Source: Shimwellia blattae DSM 4481 = NBRC 105725
Lineage (GTDB): Bacteria > Pseudomonadota > Gammaproteobacteria > Enterobacterales > Enterobacteriaceae
Assembly (NCBI RefSeq): GCF_000262305.1
Contig: NC_017910.1
Span: 3,038,001 to 3,102,000, forward strand
Direction: 5' to 3'
Length of the DNA stretch: 64,000 bases
Shown: positions 36,017-44,806 of the stretch, in pieces
Numbering within the stretch: position 1 is the stretch's first letter
Layout of the letters: each line of letters begins with the position of its first letter
Made by a program: the position numbers and the translations under genes
The notes under the pieces: generated by a model
Seen by the model: only the letters and a program-made list of their open reading frames with translations
What the model was told of the DNA's origin: nothing
Databases searched by the model: none

Positions 36017-36630
36017 CAGTCGGATTCTCTTACGTTAATCGTGCCGTCAATGGAGGTGGCTCCGTCATTGACCTGCAGCGTGGCCCCCAGACGGAGGAAC
36101 TCAGGGAGCGTTGACAGGTCAATCTCATCATCCAGTTTGAACTCCTGCTCCCACGTTACTGCCCACATCGTGAGCCCCAGATCGTTAAGGCCACCGGAGT
36201 AGATATTCTCCGCGCTGACGGAGCTGGCCATGCGCTCGGCCTTCATGCCCGCCGCAGAGCCGCGCATCACGATGCGCCGGACCAGCTTCCCGACCAGCAC
36301 TTCACAGCGTGCGTCGCGCGGATAGCCCCAGGCGTCGGTGGCCATCACATATGCTGCCCAGGTAACGTCTCCTGTGGTGCCGCCTGCATTCGCCCTGACG
36401 TTGCGCACGCGAAGCGCCGCCAGACGGATGCAGCCGTCGCGGTCTGACAGATAGGTTTTAACCTCTGCCGGAGTGCTGAACTGGCCGATGTGGCGCTCAA
36501 TGATGCTGACCCGGTCGGGGGAGAGCTGCTTCTGCTCGCGCAGCAGTTCCGGCTTCAGCCATTCCACGATGTGCCCGGCGGCGGCGATGGTGGAGCCGGT
36601 GGTCAGCAGGGTTGGACGTTCGTTACTCAC
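36016..36630 (-). CDS. Tail terminator-region protein, Mu gp37 (DUF1834) type
   Basis: A 204-residue protein at the position of Mu gp37. Weakly conserved; blocks GCIRLAALRVRNVRANAG and LTMWAVTWEQEFKLDDEIDL fit the family. The start is GTG, overlapping the stop of the previous gene (GTGA). Assignment leans on gene order. Confidence 0.7.
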   Translation of the reverse strand: MSNERPTLLTTGSTIAAAGHIVEWLKPELLREQKQLSPDRVSIIERHIGQFSTPAEVKTYLSDRDGCIRLAALRVRNVRANAGGTTGDVTWAAYVMATDAWGYPRDARCEVLVGKLVRRIVMRGSAAGMKAERMASSVSAENIYSGGLNDLGLTMWAVTWEQEFKLDDEIDLSTLPEFLRLGATLQVNDGATSIDGTINVRESD

Positions 36631-37169
36631 GGTAAAACCTCACTCCAGAAGTCACCGATGACGTGCATCAGCTCTTCGCTGTTTGCGGTGGACAGCCCGA
36701 GGAACTCGCGCTGCGGAATGTTCATCATGCGATTATGCGCTCCCACGGACTGCCAGACGGGATGCTTCAGCGCGCGGCCAAACGCCTGATGGACCAGGCG
36801 GCTGTGGGCGCTGACCTGAACGCTGCCGCTGAACCCGTCCTGGTGGACGCCGCTGTAGCTGAGCGGCGAACCGACGCGGACGTGGCCGCGCTCAACGACG
36901 TACTGAATGCTGTCAAGCAAATCGCCGTTGCCCTGCAGCAGGCCCTGATTGCCGTTGCGGGTTTTGCGGTAGCCCGGCGACCATTCCTCCCAGCGCTCGC
37001 CTGCAGGCGAGGTTTTCTCATCAGTAATGCGGCGGCGGGTCTGCGACTCGACAACGGCACCGATACTCTCCAGCAGTTCCTGCTGCAGCGAACTGTCGGA
37101 GAGTTTCTCGATGGCCATGCGCATCTGCGCCAGCTTCTCCGCGCCATAGACCTCGACCGCGATACCCAT
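36627..37169 (-). CDS. G: Virion morphogenesis protein (Mu gpG/P2 gpS-like tail completion)
   Basis: A 180-residue head-tail joining protein of the phage virion morphogenesis family. TRRRITDEKTSPAGERWEEW, GLLQGNGDLLDSIQYVVERG and the tail IPQREFLGLSTANSEEL are characteristic. It is translationally coupled to its neighbours (shared bases at both ends). In Mu the equivalent G gene lies between F and I, so this copy sits in a different place from classic Mu. Confidence 0.85.
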   Translation of the reverse strand: MGIAVEVYGAEKLAQMRMAIEKLSDSSLQQELLESIGAVVESQTRRRITDEKTSPAGERWEEWSPGYRKTRNGNQGLLQGNGDLLDSIQYVVERGHVRVGSPLSYSGVHQDGFSGSVQVSAHSRLVHQAFGRALKHPVWQSVGAHNRMMNIPQREFLGLSTANSEELMHVIGDFWSEVLP

Positions 37170-37609
37170 CAGAGAACGCCCTTGAGGTTGTTACGGGTGA
37201 ACAGGCGCTTGTTGTCAGAGACGACAATCATCCTGCCGTTATCGGTTTCCGGCGCGGGCTCATCCGTGGGCAGGCCGAGGTCGCGGGTGCCGTTCGCCAT
37301 CTCTTTCAGGGTCTGAATGGCGGCTTCGTAGCGCTTCTGGATCAGGTCGGTGATCTGATTGTCGCGCTCCGACAGCCAGTAAATGGCAATAGATACGGCT
37401 ACCCGGTGCAGCGGGCGCGGAACGGTGGTGATGTTCAGCGGCAACTGATAGCGCTTCGACAGGAACGAATTGATCTCCGCATCGGCATCGTCGATGGCCG
37501 CACCAATCTTCGTCTCGTCGAGCTGGTCAGTTGACTTGTCGATCGCCATATTCCAGACCAGCGAACCGTCCGCAGCCAGCAGCTCATCGCGGGTAACGTA
37601 TATGCCCAT
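37169..37609 (-). CDS. Head-tail connector protein, Mu gp36 (DUF1320) family
   Basis: A 146-residue connector/adaptor. The N terminus YVTRDELLAADGSLVWNMAI, the helix ETKIGAAIDDADAEINSFLS and KRYQLPL (residues about 35-60) are diagnostic. In Mu this is the J-position gene after the capsid. Confidence 0.88.
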   Translation of the reverse strand: MGIYVTRDELLAADGSLVWNMAIDKSTDQLDETKIGAAIDDADAEINSFLSKRYQLPLNITTVPRPLHRVAVSIAIYWLSERDNQITDLIQKRYEAAIQTLKEMANGTRDLGLPTDEPAPETDNGRMIVVSDNKRLFTRNNLKGVL

Positions 37610-38056
37610 TTACTCAGCCTCCCGGTCCTTCTGCAGTACCGATACCCGCAGATTGGGATCGGACTTCAGACGTGCAGCAACAGACTTACTGATGAAACAC
37701 TCCGCGACCACGTCGCCCTCCAGCGCATTTGCCGCGTTATCAGCATCGGGATCGTCACTGGCAAAAACGTGGACCGGTTCATGAGGCCACCAGCGACCGC
37801 AGCGCCAGAAGCCCTGAGTGGCGACCGCGCGCACCTCAAGCGCTTCAACGTCATCCGTGCCCGGCATCAGCGGATGCTCCGTGGTCACGCCAGCGGAGGA
37901 CGAATCCAGCGCAGCGTCATTCCCCGGCACTGAGCCTGGCAGTTCAGCTCCCGGCAGGTCAGTCGCATTAACCTGTGCCACTTCCTGCGGTGAAACCGCG
38001 CCAGCGTTATCTTTAGCGCTTTGCTTACCCGTTGCTTTTTCTTTCGTTCCACTCAC
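37610..38056 (-). CDS. Head-region protein, Mu gp35-position (HI1506-like)
   Basis: A 148-residue protein. The first 75 residues are low-complexity (Gly, Ala, Pro, Asp); the C-terminal half has AVATQGFWRCGRWWPHEPVH and LKSDPNLRVSVL, resembling the FluMu HI1506 domain. GTG start preceded by AGAGGATGG. It lies between the capsid gene and the DUF1320 connector; its role may be capsid decoration or joining, but this is not known. Confidence 0.7.
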   Translation of the reverse strand: MSGTKEKATGKQSAKDNAGAVSPQEVAQVNATDLPGAELPGSVPGNDAALDSSSAGVTTEHPLMPGTDDVEALEVRAVATQGFWRCGRWWPHEPVHVFASDDPDADNAANALEGDVVAECFISKSVAARLKSDPNLRVSVLQKDREAE

Positions 38057-38122
38057 TGTTCCATCCTCTTTTAAGGTGGGTTACAGCAGGCTTAAAGCCC
38101 GCTGTAAGGGCCAGGGATTGAC

Positions 38123-39037
38123 TTACGGTGCCGGTGCGGCAGGCGTGGTGATGAACGGCGAGTCCACAATATCTACGTCTTTGTAGTAGATATTGGAGTT
38201 GCCGCCATCGACCAGCATGGCGTCGATAACCCGCTTCGCCGGTGCCCGGTTATTCGGCCCCACGACGAGCGTCGTCGGCCGGATGCCCAGCGGGAGACCG
38301 TTGTCACGCTTCATGCCCTGCAGCACCTTCACGGCAGCCTCATAGTTGGCGGCATTCAACGGCGCACGTGAGGCGACGGCGGTCTGCCAGAAGCCGAAAC
38401 CGACGTTGCAGCGGCCGTCCACGCCAAACAGGAACTCGTTTTGCAGGAAGGTGTGCTCGCTGTTGAGGTCGTCAAGCGACTTGAAGTCGAACGCGCGGCG
38501 GTCCTGATACAGGATCGGTTTCAGTACCTGGCTTTCATCAATCAGAAACCACGGTTCACCGGCATCGGTGGTCACGTCGCCAACGATATTGCTGTAGGTG
38601 CCACCAGCCATAGGATGGTCGGTGTCGAAAAAGTTCTGGCCGTCGAAGCACAGCGTACTGAATCCGGCAACCAGCATCGGGAAGCTCAGGGTGTCCGGGA
38701 ACTCAGAGACCTGCTTACCGTACGCCTGCGCAATCACGCTGTACTGACCAATCTGGTCGTCTTCGATACTTTCACGCTTGACCCGAATGGAGCTTTCCCA
38801 GGTCTTGTTAGTGATGGTGTAGCCCTGCTCAGACAGCCTGACCAACTGGCGCTCGCCGACCCATTCCTTAATGCCAGGCAGTTCAGAGAGCCAGCCATAG
38901 GTATTGGACGCTGCGCTGCTGGGCACGACCGTTGCGATGCGCAGGTACTGCGGCGTGACGCCTGCCAGTCCCTTGGTGAATGCAGCGCTCAGCGACGTGG
39001 AGAGCGCATGCAGGATTTCTGCGGACGGTTGCGGCAT
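38123..39037 (-). CDS. T: Major capsid protein, Mu gpT family
   Basis: A 304-residue HK97-fold capsid subunit. YLRIATVVPSSAASNTYGWL, ELPGIKEWVGERQLVRL and YTITNKTWESSIRVKRE are the strongest family blocks; RAPAKRVIDAMLVDGGNSN marks the C-terminal part. It follows the protease/scaffold by 2 bases. Confidence 0.93.
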   Translation of the reverse strand: MPQPSAEILHALSTSLSAAFTKGLAGVTPQYLRIATVVPSSAASNTYGWLSELPGIKEWVGERQLVRLSEQGYTITNKTWESSIRVKRESIEDDQIGQYSVIAQAYGKQVSEFPDTLSFPMLVAGFSTLCFDGQNFFDTDHPMAGGTYSNIVGDVTTDAGEPWFLIDESQVLKPILYQDRRAFDFKSLDDLNSEHTFLQNEFLFGVDGRCNVGFGFWQTAVASRAPLNAANYEAAVKVLQGMKRDNGLPLGIRPTTLVVGPNNRAPAKRVIDAMLVDGGNSNIYYKDVDIVDSPFITTPAAPAP

Positions 39038-39039
39038 TG

Positions 39040-39534
39040 TTATTGCTCCTGTTTCGGTTTAGCGGCGAGGTACTCTTCCTGGGTGAGTCCCATGCTGCGG
39101 CACATCGCCAGCTCGGTCGGAGTAAGTTCACCCTGGGTCTCAACCTCTTTCGGCTTGGTCGGATCCGAGTTGACGAGCACCGGCGCGGTTTTCATGTAGT
39201 CGCTGAACTGCTTGCGGCCTTCTTCGCTGCGGCAGAGGGCCAGGTACATTTCACGGTTGGCCGGGGCAACCTTCCCGCCGGTGATGGCCCCCTCGACCAG
39301 GTCCTTTGCGGCCTGTTCGTCAAGCGCCTTAAGCCGACCCTCTGCCGTTTCGGCGCGGTTCAGCGCCAGCTGATGGGTCTCGACGGGAATGAACTTCGTC
39401 AGGTCGGGATGTTCGGCGCGGTTCAGCGCCACCTTTTCACTGCTTTTGATGGTCTGGATCGCGGCCACGGCGTCATCAACTGACGCGGCGGCAGCAAGAC
39501 CCAGTGCCGTTGCAATCTGCAAAGGTACGGTCAT
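39040..39534 (-). CDS. Z: Nested scaffolding protein (Mu gpZ-like) from an internal start
   Basis: An in-frame internal ATG at 39534 (MTVPLQIATALGLA) has a strong ribosome site, GGAGAG at six bases, and would give a separate 164-residue scaffold identical to the protease C terminus. This is the same arrangement as genes I/Z of Mu. The predicted protein is mostly alpha-helical and charged, and includes two ALNRAE motifs. Confidence 0.75.
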   Translation of the reverse strand: MTVPLQIATALGLAAAASVDDAVAAIQTIKSSEKVALNRAEHPDLTKFIPVETHQLALNRAETAEGRLKALDEQAAKDLVEGAITGGKVAPANREMYLALCRSEEGRKQFSDYMKTAPVLVNSDPTKPKEVETQGELTPTELAMCRSMGLTQEEYLAAKPKQEQ

Positions 39535-40002
39535 GGTGCTCTCCGAGTTAAGGGCGGGTAAAAACAGGTTGGGTTTATTGGTCAGGCCGACGCTGGACAG
39601 GCGGGTCACCTGCGCATCGGCGGTATTGAAGAACGCGGGGCTGTAATAGCGGTACTTTTTACCGCGCACCAGCGCTTCGCCGTCGGGCGTCCACTCGATG
39701 TGGCCGTCAATGCTGCCATTTTCATTCACGCGCAGGGCATCGACCCAGGCATACGCCGGAGCCTCTTCGCCCTTCGGACCCAGCAGTTCGGTTGAATGCT
39801 CCGCATCAAACGGCAGCTTGGGATAGCGAAAGGAGGCGTTAACGACGGCGGCCGGGTCAGCGTTGACCCAGGAGCGCCCATCGCGCCCGGTAAATGCGCC
39901 TGCCGGGATCATCGGCAACCACTCCGGCAGCGGTGTGCTGGCATCAGAGATGTCGGGCAGCTCAAAGCAGAGGGCCAGAAGTTCGGGCTGGGTGGTTTTC
40001 AT
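39040..40002 (-). CDS. I: Prohead protease with C-terminal scaffold domain, Mu gpI family
   Basis: A 320-residue self-cleaving maturation protease fused to scaffold. ALCFELPDISDASTPLPEWL, FDAEHSTELLGPKGEEAPAY (with a likely catalytic histidine) and KKYRYYSPAFFNTADAQVTR mark the protease; the helical C-terminal part is the scaffold. ATG 40002 (MKTTQPELL) is chosen over an upstream ATG at 40080 because the extra 26 residues are unlike the family; its ribosome site is only moderate. Confidence 0.85.
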   Translation of the reverse strand: MKTTQPELLALCFELPDISDASTPLPEWLPMIPAGAFTGRDGRSWVNADPAAVVNASFRYPKLPFDAEHSTELLGPKGEEAPAYAWVDALRVNENGSIDGHIEWTPDGEALVRGKKYRYYSPAFFNTADAQVTRLSSVGLTNKPNLFLPALNSESTMTVPLQIATALGLAAAASVDDAVAAIQTIKSSEKVALNRAEHPDLTKFIPVETHQLALNRAETAEGRLKALDEQAAKDLVEGAITGGKVAPANREMYLALCRSEEGRKQFSDYMKTAPVLVNSDPTKPKEVETQGELTPTELAMCRSMGLTQEEYLAAKPKQEQ

Positions 40003-40121
40003 TGTGCTGTCCGTCGTCAAAAGTAACTGACGGACAGTGTCTTCGAAGTTGATGATAAAACCGGATTTACCGGTTTCCATCTGTTTGGTGAGGGATGCTA
40101 CTCAAACGAAGCGGGGAACCA

Positions 40122-40160
40122 CGTTTAAACCCCGTTTAAAAACGCCGTGGCGCGTTTAAA
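40122..40160 (-). promoter_or_regulatory. Triple CGTTTAAA repeat upstream of the protease gene
   Basis: Three exact copies of CGTTTAAA (40122, 40133, 40153) are spaced 11 and 20 bases, about one and two helix turns. They lie in the only sizeable non-coding gap of the head operon (40081-40235), where Mu has its C-activated PI promoter. A regulator site or promoter is inferred. Confidence 0.5.
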
Positions 40161-40235
40161 AAATTTTCAGAGCATCATCGTACCACAAAAGCCGCTGAAG
40201 TCTCAGAGCGCCGCTGAGGTGTTTTACCGCCTCGT

Positions 40236-41078
40236 TTACTTACCACTGTCGAACGCTTTCTGCTTGGCCGCCAGCTGCCGCTGCAGTTCGGCCTCCCGAC
40301 CCGTTCCCGGATTATAGTCCCAGCCTGGGTCGATACCCTCAGGCACCATCTCCTCTTCGCCGGTGCGCCGGTTGAGCCACTTCACCCGTTTAACCGCCGG
40401 GGCCTCGGTTCGCACCGGTACGGTCTGACGTACAACGTGCCCGGTTGGCTGGCCGCTGGCGTCGAGCTGCTGCACGTTACGTGTGACGCCATTCTTCTGC
40501 AGCTGCTCGTACTCATACTTGCTGACCTGACGTACGCCGCACTTACAGCCCCAGCCGTTGGGGCCGATGTGCGTCTGCCAGAACGGATCGTCAACGGGCA
40601 GGCAGAGGTCCGCCCATTTCAGGTGCTCGGCGCGGTGCTCACGGGACGGCCCCAGCGTATAGAGCAGATAGGGCATCGCGCGCCTGGTGCGCTGGATGCG
40701 ATCCCACTGTCCGGCACTGCGGGCGGTGCGCATGTTAGTATCGTAGATGGTGCGCAGGCGTCGGTCGCTACCCAGCTGTACCGGCTTCGTTTCACCCGTC
40801 AGCGGGTCATCCATCAACTTCTGCCCCCACCAACCTCGCTTCACCAGCAGGGGCTTCAGTACCCCCCGGAACTCTGCGAACGACTGGCCGCTGGCCATCG
40901 CCTCTTCAACGAGCGCCTTCACGTCAGAGAGCAGGTCGAGCTGCGTCATTTTCGCCACGGTAAACCCGGCGCTGTGCTCCTGCCGCCAGACGTCGCGGTA
41001 GTCAAAACCCGGCGTCAGCTTTTTTGACTTCAGCCAGGCCAGCGCCTCCTTCGGGATAATCTCGGGTGCCTTAGCCAT
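40236..41078 (-). CDS. F: Head morphogenesis protein, Mu gpF (gp30) family
   Basis: A 280-residue minor head protein, present in a few copies near the portal. WLKSKKLTPGFDYRDVWRQE, RLRTIYDTNMRTARSAGQWD and GPSREHRAEHLKWADLCLPV are diagnostic. ATG 41078 is chosen because GGGGGA stands eight bases away; an ATG at 41087 would have no spacer. It overlaps the portal gene by 8 bases. Confidence 0.9.
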   Translation of the reverse strand: MAKAPEIIPKEALAWLKSKKLTPGFDYRDVWRQEHSAGFTVAKMTQLDLLSDVKALVEEAMASGQSFAEFRGVLKPLLVKRGWWGQKLMDDPLTGETKPVQLGSDRRLRTIYDTNMRTARSAGQWDRIQRTRRAMPYLLYTLGPSREHRAEHLKWADLCLPVDDPFWQTHIGPNGWGCKCGVRQVSKYEYEQLQKNGVTRNVQQLDASGQPTGHVVRQTVPVRTEAPAVKRVKWLNRRTGEEEMVPEGIDPGWDYNPGTGREAELQRQLAAKQKAFDSGK

Positions 41079-42642
41079 CGTTAGCATCCCCCAGCGCCCG
41101 CGCCTTAAAGCTCAGTTGCGCCAGCTGCTCGACGAACGCGGACGGCTCCAGCGTCTTCTGCAGGTCCGGCAGGCGCGACAGAAACTCATCGAAGCTCCCG
41201 ACGCTTTGCGCCAGCTGCAGTACCGGGCTGGTGAATGCCTGCCCGGTCTGCTCCCAGTCGCTGAGCGCCTCGCTGACCATCGCGTCAATCTCGTCGTCCT
41301 GGGCGCGGTTGAGCGCCAGCTGCTCGCGGTTGAGCGCCGGGGCCGGGCTGAAGGCTGTAAAGCTGTTTGCCGGCGCGAGGACGTTCGCGTCTTTCTCCGG
41401 CTCGGCCAGACCGAACTTGTCCCGGACCTCGGACTCCTGCACGCGCAGACCACGGTCGATAAGCGGGATCAGCGCATCGACAAACGCCTTCAGATCTTCC
41501 GGTTCGCTGATAGGTAGCCTGACCAGCGGATAGCGCTCCTGCGGGCCATAGTTGAACTGGATAAACGGCCTGACCAGAAACTCATTGAGCGTGTTCTCCA
41601 GCTGACGGGCATCCCATTTGGCGATATCCATGCGCACCCGGTCGTGAACGTCCGCCTGCGCGCGGGAGCTGCCGTCATCGGTTGTCATGGTCTGGCCCAG
41701 CACGGCTTTACTGGTCTGCGCATCGCACCACTCGGCCATCTCTTTAAACAGTGCGCCGCCGTTGTTGCGGCTGGCGGTCTCCTGCATCTCCAGCTGCATA
41801 CTCTGCGGAATGGCGCAGCCCGCATCGGAGGCGATGGAGGCGATGGCGTCTATCAGCGTCTGGATCTGTTCCTGGCTGGCGTTAGCGCCGTACTTGCCGA
41901 TGACAATCGGAATGCCGAATTTCTCAGCAAAGGCCCACCAGTCCCGGACTGTGAATGACTTCAGCATATACATCACGGCAACCAGCCGCGCCAGACCGTT
42001 GCGCAGCGGCAAACCGGACTTGAGGCGCGGGTAGTGCAGCACGTACTTGCCGGGCGAAAGCGGGATGCCGTTGACCGGCTGGTCATCGGTCAGCAGACGA
42101 AACTCGCGCAGCGTGTCGCTGTCGGGCTTCAGGAAGCGCGGGTCCACCCACTCGTAATCGTAGGGCATCCAGCCGTCGCGGGTGCTCCAGAGAATTTCAC
42201 AGACGCCCACGCCCTTGCCCAGGCCGTCAAGCAGGTCAAACAGCAGCTCGGGGATTTGCGGCTGCTCCATCAGATTACGGACGGCATCTGCGAGCATGAC
42301 ATCGCGCTCGTCGTCGCTGGCGGCTTCCACGCTCGGCGTGATGCTGGCCACGGTCAGCTTACGGGTGCGCAGCACGCTGGCGTAGTGCAGATCGCGCTCC
42401 TCCATCTCCTCGGCCAGGATGAAGTAGTCGCGTGCGTTACCTTCGGTCACGTTACGCAGAACCCCGGCCAGGCGGGCCGGGGAGAGCGTGCTTGCCACAC
42501 TGATGCCGGGGGACGGTTGCCTGACGCTGGCGCACCTTGCCCGCGCCTCCGGCTTCGTCATTGCAGCCTCGTTGACGGTGATGGCCTCGTCGGTAGCCGG
42601 GTTAAGCAGACTGCGGATTGCGCCGGTGAGTTTTTTTAGCAT
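41071..42642 (-). CDS. H: Portal protein, Mu gp29 (DUF935) family
   Basis: A 523-residue portal, the ring through which DNA enters and leaves the head. RGLHYASVLRTRKLTV-type block (ERDLHYASVLRTRKLTVASI), GVCEILWSTRDGWMPYDYEW and the KFGIPIVIGKYGANASQEQI segment are typical of DUF935. Near the C terminus ALNREQLALNRAQDDEID contains a motif shared with the scaffold. It starts in the stop codon of the terminase gene (ATGA). Confidence 0.9.
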   Translation of the reverse strand: MLKKLTGAIRSLLNPATDEAITVNEAAMTKPEARARCASVRQPSPGISVASTLSPARLAGVLRNVTEGNARDYFILAEEMEERDLHYASVLRTRKLTVASITPSVEAASDDERDVMLADAVRNLMEQPQIPELLFDLLDGLGKGVGVCEILWSTRDGWMPYDYEWVDPRFLKPDSDTLREFRLLTDDQPVNGIPLSPGKYVLHYPRLKSGLPLRNGLARLVAVMYMLKSFTVRDWWAFAEKFGIPIVIGKYGANASQEQIQTLIDAIASIASDAGCAIPQSMQLEMQETASRNNGGALFKEMAEWCDAQTSKAVLGQTMTTDDGSSRAQADVHDRVRMDIAKWDARQLENTLNEFLVRPFIQFNYGPQERYPLVRLPISEPEDLKAFVDALIPLIDRGLRVQESEVRDKFGLAEPEKDANVLAPANSFTAFSPAPALNREQLALNRAQDDEIDAMVSEALSDWEQTGQAFTSPVLQLAQSVGSFDEFLSRLPDLQKTLEPSAFVEQLAQLSFKARALGDANDG

Positions 42643-44231
42643 CAGAGTAGTCCCCGCTGATTTTTCAGTCCACGTGTGATGCGCAGCTGGCGGTGGCCGT
42701 CGCTCTGGCGCTGCTGCTGTTTACTGTTGAGGCGGTGCAGCTCGTAGCGCTGGCAGTCCTCCTTGCTGGCCAGAAATGCCAGGAAAATCGCATAAGCGCT
42801 GTCGCCGTGTCGCTTGTGGCCATCGCTGCCGGTTGTCTCCCGGTCATCAATACCCGGCACTCCGCGCAGGATCACAATCTGCCCGAGGTCGGCGATTACG
42901 TCCTCGTGCTTCGGGAGCACCAGTTCGTCATCTTCGAACGCTGCCTTAAATCTGGGCATGTTCTCGCGGTAATGCCCGACGGAGGGCATAACAACTTCGA
43001 CCTCAGCGCCGTATTTTTCCGCCGCCTGTTCGGCCAGGTAGTTACCGTTCCCCCGGCCATCGAGCTTGATACCGTCCCGTCGCGGGAGCCGGTCGCAGAT
43101 AAAAAACAGCGCCTGCTCCTGCTGCTTGTATGGAACGTTGGCCAGCTCCACCAGAAACGGCACCGTGCGGGTGGTATCGTCGTTAACGGTCATGGGCGCA
43201 AAGACTGTCAGATGGCCCGACCGCGCGAAGTCCTCGCCAAGGCAGTGGCGCAGGTTCGGTGGAAGCCGGTTCAGCTCGGGGAGAGCCGTCTGCTCAAGCC
43301 ACTCCTGCATATCCAGCGCCCGCATTCCCTCAGGCATGGCGTTGTAGTCAGCCGTGCCGGTGAAGCGCAGAACGGGGCCGCCACCGCGCGCCGCGCGCTC
43401 GCGAATGGAACGTGCCAGATAGGTGCCGCCGCCGTTCTTCGGCTCACAGTAGTATTCTTCGCGGGCATCTTCTTCGGTGGCGGTATCGCTGAGCAGGTTA
43501 GCCAGCCACTCGGCCTCAGCCGCCGGTGACCATTCTTTCCGGGTCACCTGGCAGATACGGCGATAGAGGCCCTCGCTGATAGCCAGCTCGATATCAATAC
43601 GGTGAACGGAGTAGCGTTTTTTACCCGCGCGACTGTCGGTGATGATGGTGTTGAACAGATTTTCGATGCCGTTGTGGGTCGAGATAAGGCGGACCTTCGA
43701 CCCCCACATGGTGAGCGCCAGAGCTGCCTTGAGCACTGCGGCCAGGTCCTTCTGGAATGCGGACTCGTCGATAATAACGTTGCCCTGCATACCGCGCAGG
43801 TTCGACGGGTTACTGGACAGTGCCTTGATTTTGAAGCCGCTGGCGAACTGGATGACATAGACCAGAATATCCTTGTCTTCGTCCTGCAGGACCTCCTCGC
43901 CGATACCGGATGCCGCCCAGTCGTAGGCTTTGGCCCACATCGCGCAGGCGTCGATAAACTCGCGCGCCATGTCTTTTGTGGTGCCGACATAGAAGGTGTC
44001 GCAGCCACCGGCGCTGGCGGACATTGAGCCGTTCAGGGCAGCATCCGCCGCCTCTGCCCAGGTCAGTCCGGTACGGCGGGATTTCTCGGCGATTTTGAGC
44101 TGGGATGTGTCGGCTATCCAGCGGCGCTGATACGGCAGCAGAACCTGGTCTGCATCGAACTCCCCAGACAGGATCGCCGTCGCCGACTGGTTACGCAGCT
44201 GCTCCTGCGCTGACAGGCTCCCGGTCATCAT
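42642..44231 (-). CDS. Terminase large subunit, Mu gp28 family
   Basis: A 529-residue packaging motor with ATPase and nuclease domains. YQRRWIADTSQLKIAEKSRR and TGLTWAEAADAAL contain the non-canonical Walker A region; VIIDESAFQKDL (about residue 153) is Walker B; the C-terminal domain with IKLDGRGNGNYLAEQAAEK is RNase-H like. Two adjacent ATG codons are possible starts. Confidence 0.93.
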   Translation of the reverse strand: MMTGSLSAQEQLRNQSATAILSGEFDADQVLLPYQRRWIADTSQLKIAEKSRRTGLTWAEAADAALNGSMSASAGGCDTFYVGTTKDMAREFIDACAMWAKAYDWAASGIGEEVLQDEDKDILVYVIQFASGFKIKALSSNPSNLRGMQGNVIIDESAFQKDLAAVLKAALALTMWGSKVRLISTHNGIENLFNTIITDSRAGKKRYSVHRIDIELAISEGLYRRICQVTRKEWSPAAEAEWLANLLSDTATEEDAREEYYCEPKNGGGTYLARSIRERAARGGGPVLRFTGTADYNAMPEGMRALDMQEWLEQTALPELNRLPPNLRHCLGEDFARSGHLTVFAPMTVNDDTTRTVPFLVELANVPYKQQEQALFFICDRLPRRDGIKLDGRGNGNYLAEQAAEKYGAEVEVVMPSVGHYRENMPRFKAAFEDDELVLPKHEDVIADLGQIVILRGVPGIDDRETTGSDGHKRHGDSAYAIFLAFLASKEDCQRYELHRLNSKQQQRQSDGHRQLRITRGLKNQRGLL

Positions 44232-44806
44232 GCAATCCCCAGAATCTGGCGACGGATATCAGCGGCGGTTTCCGCAGACAGCCCGGCCTGTTTTGTAATT
44301 TTCTCCGCCTGCGCGGCGGCTTCTTCAGCGAACGCCTGGCGGATTTCTTTCTCACGCTTGTGGCTGGCCATAGCAGCGGCTTCGAGACGCTGGGCGACCA
44401 GGGCAAGCTGGCCGAGCGCCTTCGGTTCAACGGTCTTCTCGCTTTCGGCCATCGACATCGAGGTCTCAAAGGCGAGGGTTTTGACAAACTCCAGCAGCAG
44501 CTTTCCGACGTCGGACGTTGGGGCAGAGCCGAGCTTAGCAGCCCAGATTTCGGCCATCTCTCGCGAGGCACGGATTTTGGCGCCGAACTCCTCCATACGG
44601 CTTGCATAACGGTTCAGCCCGGTGCGGCTGAGCTTCATCTCCTCAGGGAGATTGTGACCGTCGATAAGCTCGTTGATGGCCTCGCGGATCTCTTCCTGGG
44701 TATGGCGCTTCTCGCGCAGCATCTGATGGAGCTGGTCGCGAACGCCATCAGGCAGCAGGTCGATTTTGGACGGACGGCCTCGGGTCGGTTTTTGTTCAGT
44801 GGGCAT
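44228..44806 (-). CDS. Terminase small subunit, Mu gp27 (DUF3486) family
   Basis: A 192-residue protein thought to recognize the phage end for headful packaging. The basic N terminus RGRPSKIDLLPDGVRDQL, the HTH-like REKRHTQEEIREAINELIDG and LSRTGLNRYASRMEEFGAKI fit the family. The C-terminal part is helical and Ala/Glu-rich. It overlaps the large subunit by 4 bases. Confidence 0.88.
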   Translation of the reverse strand: MPTEQKPTRGRPSKIDLLPDGVRDQLHQMLREKRHTQEEIREAINELIDGHNLPEEMKLSRTGLNRYASRMEEFGAKIRASREMAEIWAAKLGSAPTSDVGKLLLEFVKTLAFETSMSMAESEKTVEPKALGQLALVAQRLEAAAMASHKREKEIRQAFAEEAAAQAEKITKQAGLSAETAADIRRQILGIA

